Source of the DNA: Actinokineospora globicatena
GTDB taxonomy: Bacteria; Actinomycetota; Actinomycetes; Mycobacteriales; Pseudonocardiaceae
Direction: 5' to 3'
DNA length: 64,000 nucleotides
NCBI RefSeq assembly: GCF_024171945.1
Contig: NZ_JAMTCR010000005.1
Coordinates: 434,001-498,000, forward strand
A program made the translations under genes and the position numbers. Below, piece after piece: positions 8,166-16,712 of this stretch. Position 1 is the first letter of the stretch. The number at the start of each line of letters is the position of its first letter. The notes under the pieces were generated by a model that was not told the DNA's origin, made no database searches, and was given only the letters and a program-made list of their open reading frames with translations.

Positions 8166-9709
8166 ACGGCGCGCAGGCACTGATCCGCACCCTCGCCGAC
8201 TCCGGGGTCGAGGTGTGCTTCGCCAACCCCGGCACCTCGGAGATGCACTTCGTGGCCGCCTTGGACTCCGTGCCCGAGATGCGCGGGGTGCTGGCGCTGT
8301 TCGAGGGCGTGGTCACCGGCGCCGCCGACGGGTACGCGCGGATGGCCGAGCGCCCCGCCGCGACCCTGCTGCACCTGGGTCCGGGCCTGGTCAACGGCCT
8401 GGCGAACCTGCACAACGCCCGGCGCGCGCACACCCCCGTGGTCAACGTGATCGGCGACCACGCCCAGCACCACAAGGCGGTCGACGCCCCGCTGGAGTCC
8501 GACATCGACGCGGTGACCGGCTGGACCGGCGGCTGGAACCGGACCTGCGTCGACCCGGCGCGCATCGGTGCCGACGCCGCAGAGGCCGTCGCCGCCGCGA
8601 GCCAGGGCCGGATCGCGAACCTGGTGCTGCCCGCCGACGTGTCGTGGGGCGACGGTGGTGTCGCGGCGAACCCGGTTCCGCCGATCGCACGCTCCACTGT
8701 GGAGGATTCGACACTGGCGAAGATCGCCGAAGTCGTGCGGTCCGGCGGGTCCGCCGTGCTCCTCCTCGGCGGCGCCGCGACCCGGGAACGCGGACTGCGT
8801 GCCGCCAGCCGGATCGCCGCCGCGACCGGGGTCAAGCTGTTCGCCGAGACCTTCCCCGCCCGCATCGAGCGCGGTGCGGGCTTGCCCGCCGTCGACCGCT
8901 TGGGCTACCTCGCCGAGCAGGTGCAGTGGCAGCTCACCGACGTCCGGCACCTCGTGCTGGCCGGGGCCAAGGCGCCGGTGTCGTTCTTCGCCTACCCCGG
9001 CAAGGCCAGCGAGCTGACCCCGGACGGCTGCGCGACGCACGTGCTGGCCGAGCAGGCCGACGACATCGTCGACGCCCTGGAGCGGCTGGCCGACCTGGTC
9101 GCCGACGGCGTGGAACCGGTGCTGCAGGCCGCTTCCCGGCCCGCGCTGCCCTCCGGCCCGCTCACCCCGCAGAACTGGACCGAGGTCATCGGCGCGCTGC
9201 TGCCCGAGGGCGCGATCGTCTCCGACGAGGCCAACACCTCCGGCCTGATGATCCCGATGACCACCGCCGGTGGCCCCCGCCACGACGTGCTCACCCTCAC
9301 CGGCGGCGCCATCGGGCAGGGCCTGCCGGTCGCCGTCGGTGCCGCCGTCGCCCGCCCGGACCGGCCGGTGATCTGCCTGCAGGCCGACGGCAGCGCCATG
9401 TACACGATCTCCGCGCTGTGGACGATGGCCAGGGAGAACCTGAACGTCACCACGGTGATCCTCAACAACCGCGCCTACGCCATCCTGCGCATGGAGCTCA
9501 CCAGGGTCGGTGCCGAGGCCGCCGGACCCAAGGCCAAGGCGCTGCTCGACCTCGCCGCGCCGGACCTGGACTTCGCCCGCATCGCCGAGGGCATGGGCGT
9601 CCCGGCCACCAGGGCGACCACCGCCGAGGAACTGGCCGAGCAGTTCGCCGCCGCCCTCGCCGAGCCAGGCCCGCACCTGATCGACGCGATCGTGCCGTCG
9701 CTGATCTGA
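8162..9709 (+). CDS. ThDP-dependent enzyme, acetolactate synthase large-subunit/benzoylformate decarboxylase-like
   Basis: The 515-residue protein has the three-domain plan of ThDP decarboxylases. The N-terminal PYR domain has the catalytic Glu in LALFEGVVTGAADGYAR (E48). The C-terminal PP domain has the metal/ThDP motif as QADGSAMYTISALW followed by NN near residue 437. Annotations of this subfamily often read acetolactate synthase, but it has no regulatory-subunit neighbour and follows a hydroxyacid oxidase, so decarboxylation or carboligation of a 2-oxo acid is as likely. Translation is coupled to the preceding gene. Confidence 0.88.
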   Translation: MNGAQALIRTLADSGVEVCFANPGTSEMHFVAALDSVPEMRGVLALFEGVVTGAADGYARMAERPAATLLHLGPGLVNGLANLHNARRAHTPVVNVIGDHAQHHKAVDAPLESDIDAVTGWTGGWNRTCVDPARIGADAAEAVAAASQGRIANLVLPADVSWGDGGVAANPVPPIARSTVEDSTLAKIAEVVRSGGSAVLLLGGAATRERGLRAASRIAAATGVKLFAETFPARIERGAGLPAVDRLGYLAEQVQWQLTDVRHLVLAGAKAPVSFFAYPGKASELTPDGCATHVLAEQADDIVDALERLADLVADGVEPVLQAASRPALPSGPLTPQNWTEVIGALLPEGAIVSDEANTSGLMIPMTTAGGPRHDVLTLTGGAIGQGLPVAVGAAVARPDRPVICLQADGSAMYTISALWTMARENLNVTTVILNNRAYAILRMELTRVGAEAAGPKAKALLDLAAPDLDFARIAEGMGVPATRATTAEELAEQFAAALAEPGPHLIDAIVPSLI

Positions 9710-9738
9710 CGCCACAACCGACCTGACAACGCACACGG

Positions 9739-9777
9739 CGGAGGGGCGTCACCGACAAGCGCGGTGACGCCCTTCCG
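9739..9777 (+). terminator. Terminator-like hairpin after the redox/ThDP cluster
   Basis: A strong stem (CGGAGGGGCGTCACC paired with GGTGACGCCCTTCCG, with a small bulge) closes a short loop 30 bases after the ThDP-enzyme stop. There is no long T-run, as is usual in high-GC actinobacteria. Confidence 0.6.
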
Positions 9778-9897
9778 TCCGTACTCGCGGACCAAGATCG
9801 CCGCTGCAAGAGCGGGTGTGGCAACAAGCCTTCCACGCATCGAGCCAGCGCATCGGCGTCGGACAGGCGCCGGGACGCATCACTGTGGACACAACAA

Positions 9898-9932
9898 GGA
9901 GGGCCACCAACCGGTGTGGTCGGTGGCCCTCC
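9898..9932 (-). terminator. Intrinsic terminator of the Leu/Asp repeat gene
   Basis: GGAGGGCCACC pairs perfectly with GGTGGCCCTCC around a 13-base loop. On the minus strand the hairpin is followed by TTGTTGTGT and lies 14 bases beyond the stop codon of the repeat-protein gene. Confidence 0.65.
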
Positions 9933-9946
9933 TGGCAGCGGCGGTG

Positions 9947-10627
9947 TTACTTGCTCTCGGTGTCGGTGGTGTTGTCCGAGTCGCCGGTGGTGTTCGTCAG
10001 GTTGTCGGTGACGTCGGCGACCGTGTCGGTGACCGTGCTGGTCACGTCGGTCACGGTGTCGGTCACCGGCGCGGTCGGGCTGGTGGTGTCGTTGTCAGTG
10101 CCGGTGGTGTGGGTGTGGCGGCCACCGATGCTGATGTCGGCCAGGATGTCCAGGTCGATGTCGTCGAGCAGGTCATCCAGGTCGAGGATGTCGTCGAGGT
10201 CCAGGTCGTCGAGGTCAAGGTCGATGTCCAGGTCCAGGTCGTCGAGCAGGTCATCGAGGTCGAGGTCGACGTCAAGGTCGATGTCGAGGCCGTCGAGCAG
10301 GTCGTCGAGCAGCCCGCCGAGCAGGCCGTCATCGGTCTCCTCGGCGATGATCCAGAGGGCGTCCTCGACGTCGATGTCCAGGTCTTCGGCGAGGTCGTTG
10401 GCCAGGTCGAGCAGGGCCTGCAGCTCGAAGATCGAGTCGTGGTCGGCGAGGTCCTCGAGCAGGTCGTCGTCGAGGCCCGCGATGTCGATGTTCGCGTTGG
10501 CGAGGAGGGTGACGACCGCGGACACCGGGACGTCAGTCGTCTCAGCGGAGGCCGTCGGGGCCGCGAAGCCGACGGCGAGAGCCGTGGCGGTTGCCAGGAA
10601 ACCGAGGCGGAGTGCGGCTTTGCGCAT
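9947..10627 (-). CDS. Secreted Leu/Asp-repeat protein of unknown function
   Basis: The 226-residue product has a Sec signal peptide (positively charged start, hydrophobic core, cleavage near TASA-ET at 28-30). Residues about 105-163 are almost only Leu, Asp and Ile in a two-residue alternation (DLD, DID, LDDLL). The C-terminus from 171 is rich in Thr, Asp and Asn, with TVTDV-type repeats at 187-212. The mature protein is extremely acidic. Alternating hydrophobic/acidic residues could form beta-strands or amphipathic helices and bind cations at the cell surface; that is inference. No known domain is recognised. A similar signal peptide begins the next upstream minus-strand gene. Confidence 0.8.
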   Translation of the reverse strand: MRKAALRLGFLATATALAVGFAAPTASAETTDVPVSAVVTLLANANIDIAGLDDDLLEDLADHDSIFELQALLDLANDLAEDLDIDVEDALWIIAEETDDGLLGGLLDDLLDGLDIDLDVDLDLDDLLDDLDLDIDLDLDDLDLDDILDLDDLLDDIDLDILADISIGGRHTHTTGTDNDTTSPTAPVTDTVTDVTSTVTDTVADVTDNLTNTTGDSDNTTDTESK

Positions 10628-10858
10628 GAGGAAGAGCTCCTAGTGACTGGCCGAATTGGACACTCATGAGCGTTCCAGAGGGACAATCCCGTGGCGAGTC
10701 CACATTGGGGTGGTCACGTTCGTGATCGAATTTCTCGCTCAGATGGCCCTGGCGCTGCGATTGGTACACCTTCGGGGGAAGAAATCGGCTGCGGTGAGCG
10801 GGCCTCACTGATCGCCACGCCCACGATCGGCGGACGCCCTTCCGTGGGTGGCGTGATC

Positions 10859-10896
10859 AAAAAAAGCCGGGCCGGAGCGAAAAGCCCCGGCCCGGC
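10859..10896 (-). terminator. Intrinsic terminator of the 71-residue secreted protein gene
   Basis: GCCGGGCCGG (10866-10875) pairs perfectly with CCGGCCCGGC (10887-10896), followed on the minus strand by seven T residues (10865-10859). It is a textbook rho-independent terminator 18 bases after the stop codon at 10915. Confidence 0.85.
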
Positions 10897-10914
10897 CCGC
10901 TCGGACTGCTCCGA

Positions 10915-11130
10915 TCAGGGGTTGGTGCCGGTGAGGTCGATCAGCGGGCTGGCCACGTTCACCGAGTCCGCGTTGATCACGTTGATGGTCAGGTCCGGCA
11001 CGATCGACTCACCGGCCACCCCGCCGTCGGTGGTCTCGGCCGCCGCGCTCGTCGCGGTCGCGGTGGCCAGGCCGAGGGAGAACGCCACGAAACCGAGTGC
11101 GGCTCCGAGACGCAGAACTGTTGTGCGCAT
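10915..11130 (-). CDS. Small secreted protein of unknown function
   Basis: This 71-residue precursor has an N-terminal signal peptide very like that of the Leu/Asp protein downstream (MRTTVLRLGAALGF..., cleavage around SAAA-ET). The mature peptide is only about 40 residues, acidic, and contains no Cys, so it is not a chaplin. It has its own strong terminator. The two small secreted genes lie 290 bp apart on one strand and may be expressed together at the surface. No family is recognised. Confidence 0.7.
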   Translation of the reverse strand: MRTTVLRLGAALGFVAFSLGLATATATSAAAETTDGGVAGESIVPDLTINVINADSVNVASPLIDLTGTNP

Positions 11131-11231
11131 GCGGTTTTCTGCTCCTAGTCCAGCAGGGGATTCCAGCGGCTAGCAGCCTGGCAGAACCCGAGCCGGACAG
11201 CGAGTCCACAGTAGAGCGATCACCCGAAAGA

Positions 11232-11471
11232 TCAGGACCCGGCCGTCCCGGGCCGCTCGACCGGCTCGACGTCGACGACCACCTCCGGCTCGTCGGCACC
11301 GCGCCGCGCGGACTCGCCCGCCTCGACGACCTCACCCACCCAGTCGACGACCTCGCGGGCGATGTCGCGCACCGCGCCCGCGATGATCACCGCGATCCGA
11401 CCCGCGTGCGCCGCCGCCGACTCCGCCACCTCGGTGATGGTGTCCCTGGCACTGTCGAACTCGTCTGCCAT
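11232..11471 (-). CDS. Small acidic protein of unknown function with an amphipathic helix
   Basis: From ATG 11471, preceded by GGGGGCGAG, the product is 79 residues: an N-terminal helical segment (EFDSARDTITEVAESAAAHAG), a hydrophobic stretch (RIAVIIAGAVRDIAREVVDWVG) that could lie on or cross the membrane, and an acidic Pro-containing tail. A longer frame from 11516 would add a Pro/Arg-rich stretch without a ribosome site. No domain is recognised. It follows the XRE-ATPase gene on the same strand with a gap of about 190 bp. Confidence 0.6.
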   Translation of the reverse strand: MADEFDSARDTITEVAESAAAHAGRIAVIIAGAVRDIAREVVDWVGEVVEAGESARRGADEPEVVVDVEPVERPGTAGS

Positions 11472-11660
11472 CTCGCCCCCGTCCGCCCGTGGCCGCGGCC
11501 ACCCCGCGGCCATCACCCGACGGTACCGCCGGTCAGCCGGTGAACCCCACCCCGCGGGCCCCGCCGGACAACCGGACCAGGGCCCGCCGGAGCGGGCCGG
11601 GGTGTGAGCCGGTACCAGGCGGGATCGTCTCCCACTGGAGGCCCACCCCGGCCGACCAGG

Positions 11661-12920
11661 TCAGCGCCGGGGCTGGCCGATCCGGCGCGGGGTCAGCAGC
11701 GACCGGACCATGTTGAGCGCGCGGAACTCCCCGGGCACCCCGGTCGGCCGGATCAGCCCGGCCTGGAGCAACCGGTGCAGCGCCGACGCCGCCGACTGCT
11801 CCGGGATACCGCGCTCCCTGGCGACGTCGCGCACCGACCGGCCCGCGCCGACCAACGCGGTCAGCAGCGCGGTGTCCGACCCGCGCAACCCGTCGAGCGT
11901 CGCCGACACCGCCGCGCGCAGGTCGCCGACCACGCGCCGGGTGGCCGGTCCGGCCGGGGTGGTCAGCTGGAACGGATCACGCCTGGCGGCCTCCACCAAC
12001 CGGGGCAGCGGGTAGAGCGGGAACCAGCTCGCGGCGGCGATCAGCGCGGCGGGCACGCCGTCGAGCGCGTCGCACAGCTCGCGCAGCTCGCTCGCCGGGA
12101 ACGAGCGGTCCTGGCCCTGGGCGCGCAGCCGCGAGACCAGCAGCCGGGTGGCGGGCGAGTCCGGCCCGTCACCGCGCGCGGCCAGCGGCCGCAGCGCGAC
12201 GGTGTGCGCCTCCGGCCTGGCCGAGGGCACGCGCGCGGTGGTGAGCAGCCGCAGCCGGGGGCATCGGCTCAGCAGCTCGGCCAGACCCACTTCCGGCACC
12301 CGGCCGGGCACCCGGTCGTCGACCACCAGGTACGCCGGGGTGTCGCCGACCAGCGCGGCCAGCTCCGCCAACCGCGGGCTCGCCCCGCCGAGCAGCAGGT
12401 CGGCCACGGTGCCGGGCAACGGGGCCGGGCTCGCGCCAGGGTCGACCCACCACACCGGGTCGGGCACCGCGTCGTGCAGCGCCCTGGCCACCTCGGCGAC
12501 CACCCGGCTCTTGCCGACGCCCGCGACACCGACCAGCGACACCCAGCGGTGCCCGCCGGTGGTGAGCAGCTCGACCAACCCGGTGACCACCCGGTCGCGG
12601 CCGACCAGCGGTGCGGCGGAACTCGGCGGCAACTGCGATGCGGTGGCCGGGACCGCGCCGCCGGACTGCAGCCGCAGGTGGTCCGACGGGCTCATGTGCA
12701 GCGCGCGGGCCAGCAGCAGCAGGGTCTGCTTGCGCGGGCGCTCGACCTTGCCGAGCTCCAGGTCGCGGATCGTGCGCTCGCTGACCCCGGAGCGCACCGC
12801 CAGGCGCGACTGCGTCATGCCGCGGCGCAGCCGGGTCGCGAGCAGGAACTCGCCCAACTCGGTTGCCGGTCGGTCCGCACTCACTGATCCGGTCGATCGT
12901 GCTGTGTGCATGGTCGTCAA
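11661..12920 (-). CDS. XRE-type HTH regulator fused to a STAND-like P-loop ATPase
   Basis: The 419-residue protein begins with a Cro/C1-type HTH (about residues 22-77: LATRLRRGMTQSRLAVRSGV, then SERTIRDLELGK). It continues with an ATPase domain with Walker A GVAGVGKS at 131-138 and Walker B-like YLVVDDR, and ends with a winged-helix-like region. Such proteins resemble shortened versions of actinobacterial STAND regulators that lack the TPR sensor. Targets are not visible. Met1 and Met4 are both possible starts. The gene is probably monocistronic or leads the small downstream gene. Confidence 0.85.
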   Translation of the reverse strand: MTTMHTARSTGSVSADRPATELGEFLLATRLRRGMTQSRLAVRSGVSERTIRDLELGKVERPRKQTLLLLARALHMSPSDHLRLQSGGAVPATASQLPPSSAAPLVGRDRVVTGLVELLTTGGHRWVSLVGVAGVGKSRVVAEVARALHDAVPDPVWWVDPGASPAPLPGTVADLLLGGASPRLAELAALVGDTPAYLVVDDRVPGRVPEVGLAELLSRCPRLRLLTTARVPSARPEAHTVALRPLAARGDGPDSPATRLLVSRLRAQGQDRSFPASELRELCDALDGVPAALIAAASWFPLYPLPRLVEAARRDPFQLTTPAGPATRRVVGDLRAAVSATLDGLRGSDTALLTALVGAGRSVRDVARERGIPEQSAASALHRLLQAGLIRPTGVPGEFRALNMVRSLLTPRRIGQPRR

Positions 12921-13454
12921 ACCTCACAAGGTCGGCCACGCTCGGTGGCGGTGCGATCGACGCGAGTGGGCCGTGCCGCGCGCAGACGCTGTGTTCACCC
13001 CAGAACGCGCTGCGCGCGCGCAGGCCACGACTGATTGCGTGACCTTGTTCAGCCTCTCGCGTTCCCCAGTTCCCGCAGCCGTGCGCTGCGGGTCATTCGC
13101 GACGGTGAGCCCCCATTACTCCTTGAAAGCTATCGGTGTGCGCGATCGGGGACAACCAGCTGTGATCTGCTTCACACGTATTGCCCATCGACTGGAGCAG
13201 TCCGGCATGTGCGCCGCTCGGAATACTGTCAAACAGTTCTTTTCTCGTCTTTTCGGCGGTGCGTGGTGCGGGATGGTCATGACGTCCGGACCCACTGCGG
13301 GTATTCCCCGGCGGAATCGGCGGTGTGGATTCTTGGCCTACTATCGGCGACATTTTCCGGGCTACCGCCAACTGGACCGGGCCGGTCGGCCACTTCCGCG
13401 ACTGGCAACTGGTGATTACCAGCGCTGGGCGGCCGCAAATGGTACAACTGTACT
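12921..13454. other. Divergent intergenic region upstream of the transhydrogenase operon
   Basis: These 534 bases separate the XRE-ATPase gene and pntAA. The composition is more A/T-rich than in the flanking genes, especially at 13100-13260. Frames open across it code for nothing recognisable. It should hold the promoters of both flanking units; I could not assign a convincing -35/-10 pair. Confidence 0.5.
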
Positions 13455-14543
13455 GTGACCGCCAACACAGTCGTGGGCGTGCCCGCTGAGACAGCCGGGG
13501 GCGAGCGGCGGGTCGCGCTCGTGCCGAAGGTGGTCGAGCGGCTGCGCGCCAAGAACATCTCCGTGGTCGTCGAGCCAGGCGCTGGCTCGGCGGCGCTCAT
13601 CCCCGACGACGCGTACGTCCACTCCGGAGCGACACTGGGCGACCCCTGGTCGGCCGACGTGGTGGTGAAGGTCGCCGTCCCGACCGACGCCGAGGTCGCC
13701 AGACTCCGCACGGGCGCGGTCTTCATCGGTTTCCTCGCCCCGCTGACCCAGCCCGAACGGGCCACGGCATTGCGCGCGGCCGGGGTGACGGCCTTCGCGA
13801 TGGAATCCATCCCGCGCATTTCCCGCGCCCAGTCCATGGACGCGCTGTCCTCCCAGGCGAACGTGGCCGGATATCGCGCCGCGCTGCTGGCCGCCGAACA
13901 CCTCACCCGGTTCTTCCCGATGCTGACCACCGCCGCGGGCACCGTCCCGCCCGCGAAGGTCCTGGTGCTCGGCGTCGGTGTCGCGGGCCTGCAGGCGCTG
14001 GCGACCGCGCGCAGGCTCGGCGCGCACACCACCGGCTACGACGTGCGGCCCGAGGTCGCCGACCAGGTCCGCTCGGTCGGCGCGCAGTGGCTCGACCTGG
14101 GCATCGAGGCCACCGGCAGCGGCGGGTACGCCCGCGCGCTGACCGACGACGAACGCGCCGAGCAGCAGCGGCAACTGGCCAAGGCGATCACCGGGTTCGA
14201 CGCGGTGATCACCACCGCCCAGGTGCCCGGCCGCACCGCGCCGACGCTGGTCACCGCCGAGGCGGTGACGGGGATGCGCGCGGGCAGCGTGGTCGTCGAC
14301 CTGGCCGGGGAGTCCGGCGGCAACTGCGAGCTGACCACCCCCGGCGCGGTCGTCGTCGAGCACGCGGTGACCATCGCCTCCCCGTTGAACCTGCCCGCCA
14401 CCATGCCCGAGCACGCCAGCGAGCTCTACGCGCGCAACGTCGCCGCGCTGCTGGAGTTGCTCGTGGACAAGGACGGCGCGCTCTCGCTCGACTTCACCGA
14501 CGAGGTGGTCGCGGGTGCCTGCGTCACCGGGCAGGAGGTCTAG
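13455..14543 (+). CDS. pntAA: NAD(P) transhydrogenase alpha subunit, NAD(H)-binding part
   Basis: The 362-residue protein is the soluble domain I of proton-translocating transhydrogenase, which passes hydride from NADH to NADP+. Diagnostic segments are PAETAGGERRVALVPK near the start, SRAQSMDALSSQANVAGYRA in the middle and the dinucleotide loop VLGVGVAGLQALATARRLGA near 175. The GTG start at 13455 gives the expected N-terminus. It is the first gene of pntAA-pntAB-pntB; the stop codon directly abuts the next start. The three-gene split, rather than the two genes of enterics, is normal for actinobacteria. Confidence 0.96.
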   Translation: MTANTVVGVPAETAGGERRVALVPKVVERLRAKNISVVVEPGAGSAALIPDDAYVHSGATLGDPWSADVVVKVAVPTDAEVARLRTGAVFIGFLAPLTQPERATALRAAGVTAFAMESIPRISRAQSMDALSSQANVAGYRAALLAAEHLTRFFPMLTTAAGTVPPAKVLVLGVGVAGLQALATARRLGAHTTGYDVRPEVADQVRSVGAQWLDLGIEATGSGGYARALTDDERAEQQRQLAKAITGFDAVITTAQVPGRTAPTLVTAEAVTGMRAGSVVVDLAGESGGNCELTTPGAVVVEHAVTIASPLNLPATMPEHASELYARNVAALLELLVDKDGALSLDFTDEVVAGACVTGQEV

Positions 14544-14867
14544 ATGCTCGTGCAGAACCTCGCCATCCTGGTGCTCGCGGGCTTCGTCGGCTTCGCGGTG
14601 ATCTCCAAGGTGCCCAACACCCTGCACACCCCGCTGATGTCGGGCACCAACGCCATCCACGGCATCGTGCTGCTCGGTGGCCTCATCGTCGCCGGTCTGG
14701 GCGCCGAGGGCGTGCTGGACAAGATCCTGCTGGTCATCGCCATCGCCTTCGGCACGATCAACGTCATCGGTGGGTTCCTCGTCACCGACCGGATGTTGTC
14801 GATGTTCAAGCAGCCAGGGCGGGCGGGCGGTCAGGTCAACACTGACAAGAAGAAGGAGCAGCGGTGA
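14544..14867 (+). CDS. pntAB: NAD(P) transhydrogenase alpha subunit, membrane part
   Basis: The 107-residue protein consists of three to four transmembrane helices (NLAILVLAGFVGFAVISKVP; AIHGIVLLGGLIVAGLG; ILLVIAIAFGTINVIGGFLV) and a short basic tail. This is domain IIa of the proton channel, including the conserved KVPNTLHTPLMSGTNAIHG loop. It starts immediately after pntAA and its stop overlaps the pntB start by 4 bp. Confidence 0.95.
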   Translation: MLVQNLAILVLAGFVGFAVISKVPNTLHTPLMSGTNAIHGIVLLGGLIVAGLGAEGVLDKILLVIAIAFGTINVIGGFLVTDRMLSMFKQPGRAGGQVNTDKKKEQR

Positions 14868-16255
14868 GCCGCGACGTCGTCATCCAGCTGCTCTACATCG
14901 TCGCTTTCGCCCTGTTCATCTACGGCCTGATGGGCCTGACCGGTCCCCGGACCGCCGTGCGCGGCAACTGGATCGCCGCCGCGGGCATGGGGGTCGCGGT
15001 CGTGGCGACCCTGCTGACCCCCGGCATGGGCAACTGGTGGCTGATCCTGCTCGGCGTCGCGATCGGCACCGCGGTCGGCGTGCCATCGGCCAAGCAGGTG
15101 AAGATGACCGCGATGCCGCAGATGGTGGCCCTGTTCAACGGGGTCGGCGGCGGCGCGGTCGCGCTCATCGCGTGGGTGGAGTTCCGGGAGAGCCACGGGT
15201 TCGACGGCTCGCCCGCGCACGTCGCGGTGGCCAGCCTGTTCTCCGCGATCGTCGGCTCGATCTCGTTCTGGGGCTCGCTGGTGGCCTACGGCAAGCTGCA
15301 AGAGGTGATCACCGGTCGCCCGGTCGGCATCGGCAAGCTCCAGCAGCCGCTGAACCTGGTGCTGCTGCTGGCCTCGCTCGCGTGCGCCGCCGTGATCATC
15401 GGTGGCGGTGACGCGCAGCTGCTGATCATCGGGCTGCTGGTGGCCTCGGCAGTGCTCGGCGTGATGGTGGTGCTGCCGATCGGCGGCGCGGACATGCCGG
15501 TGGTCATCTCGCTGCTCAACGCCCTGACCGGCCTCAGCGCCGCGGCCATGGGCCTGGCGCTGGACAACACCGCGCTCATCGTCGCGGGCATGATCGTCGG
15601 CGCGTCCGGCACGATCCTGACCAACCTGATGGCCAAGGCGATGAACCGGTCCATCCCGGCGATCGTCGCGGGCGGCTTCGGCGGCGGCGGGGGCGGCGGC
15701 ACGACCCAGGCCACCGGCGACCAGACGGTCCGCCGCACCAGCGCCTCGGACGCCGCCATCCAGATGGCCTTCGCCAACCAGGTGATCATCGTCCCCGGCT
15801 ACGGGATGGCCGTGGCGCAGGCCCAGCACGCGGTGCGCGAGATGGCCGAGCTGCTCGAGTCGCGCGGGGTGTCGGTGTACTACGCCATCCACCCGGTCGC
15901 CGGTCGGATGCCCGGCCACATGAACGTGCTGCTGGCCGAGGCCGACGTGCCCTACGAGCGGCTCAAGGAGATGGAGGACATCAACCGCGAGTTCGCCCGC
16001 ACCGACGTGGCCATGGTCATCGGCGCCAACGACGTCACCAACCCGGCGGCGCGCACCGACCAGGACTCGCCGATCTACGGCATGCCGATCCTCAACGTCG
16101 ACGAGAGCCGCTCGGTCATCGTGCTCAAGCGCGGCATGGCCCCCGGGTTCGCCGGTGTCGACAACGCGCTGTACTTCGACCCGAAGACCACCATGCTTTT
16201 CGGTGACGCGAAGGCGTCGGTCGCCGAGGTCACGGAGGAACTGAAGGCACTCTGA
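14864..16255 (+). CDS. pntB: NAD(P) transhydrogenase beta subunit
   Basis: The 463-residue protein has about eight to nine transmembrane helices (domain IIb) followed, after a Gly-rich linker (FGGGGGGGTTQ near 275), by the NADP(H)-binding domain III. Domain III shows VPGYGMAVAQAQHAVREMAE, HPVAGRMPGHMNVLLAEA, GANDVTNPAA and a C-terminal KRGMAPGFAGVDN loop, all conserved. With PntAA/AB it makes NADPH using the proton gradient, relevant to the fatty-acid genes elsewhere in the window. Confidence 0.96.
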   Translation: MSRDVVIQLLYIVAFALFIYGLMGLTGPRTAVRGNWIAAAGMGVAVVATLLTPGMGNWWLILLGVAIGTAVGVPSAKQVKMTAMPQMVALFNGVGGGAVALIAWVEFRESHGFDGSPAHVAVASLFSAIVGSISFWGSLVAYGKLQEVITGRPVGIGKLQQPLNLVLLLASLACAAVIIGGGDAQLLIIGLLVASAVLGVMVVLPIGGADMPVVISLLNALTGLSAAAMGLALDNTALIVAGMIVGASGTILTNLMAKAMNRSIPAIVAGGFGGGGGGGTTQATGDQTVRRTSASDAAIQMAFANQVIIVPGYGMAVAQAQHAVREMAELLESRGVSVYYAIHPVAGRMPGHMNVLLAEADVPYERLKEMEDINREFARTDVAMVIGANDVTNPAARTDQDSPIYGMPILNVDESRSVIVLKRGMAPGFAGVDNALYFDPKTTMLFGDAKASVAEVTEELKAL

Positions 16256-16304
16256 GACACTTCTGCCATGCTGTGCCGGTCGGCACGCGGTGGTGGGAGG
16301 CGTC

Positions 16305-16712
16305 ATGCGGTGGACCCTGGAAGTTGTCGTCGTGCCGGTCAGCGACGTGGAGCGGGCCAAGGAGTTCTACCGCGACCGGCTCGACTTCACCGTCGACCAC
16401 GACACCCAGGCGGGGTCGGTGCGGTTCGTCCAGCTCACCCCGCCCGGCTCGGGCTGCTCGATCGTCATCGGCATGGGCTCGATGGAGCCCGGATCGCTCC
16501 AGGGCCTGCAGCTGGTGGTCAATGACGTCCGCGCGGCTCACGCGGAACTCGTCGCGCGCGGCGTCGAGGTCGGCGAGGTCCAGTACGCCTCCCGCGAGGG
16601 TGGTTTCCGGCCCGCGACCGACGACGACGACCTGAACAACTCGGGTTTCCTCTTCTTCAGCGACCCGGACGGCAACGGCTGGGCAGTGCAGCAGATCACC
16701 GCGCGGCCGTGA
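16305..16712 (+). CDS. VOC-family (glyoxalase/dioxygenase fold) protein
   Basis: A single VOC module of 135 residues: LEVVVVPVSDVERAKEFYRD at the start, LQLVVNDVRAAHAELVARGV in the middle and FFSDPDGNGWAVQQI at the end, the usual pattern of glyoxalase-like metal-binding domains. The substrate cannot be predicted. The start at ATG 16305 has GGAGG 5 bases upstream; the GTG at 16290 is less likely. The stop overlaps the GTG of the next gene. Confidence 0.9.
   Translation: MRWTLEVVVVPVSDVERAKEFYRDRLDFTVDHDTQAGSVRFVQLTPPGSGCSIVIGMGSMEPGSLQGLQLVVNDVRAAHAELVARGVEVGEVQYASREGGFRPATDDDDLNNSGFLFFSDPDGNGWAVQQITARP

Noticed and set aside
9764-10669. Long plus-strand frames antisense to the Leu/Asp repeat gene (Val/Gln/Glu-rich)
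   Set aside because: They arise because the repeat keeps several frames open; the minus-strand frame has a signal peptide, a start and a terminator.
13035-13415. Open frames on both strands upstream of pntAA
   Set aside because: No domain, no ribosome site, and the composition is intergenic.
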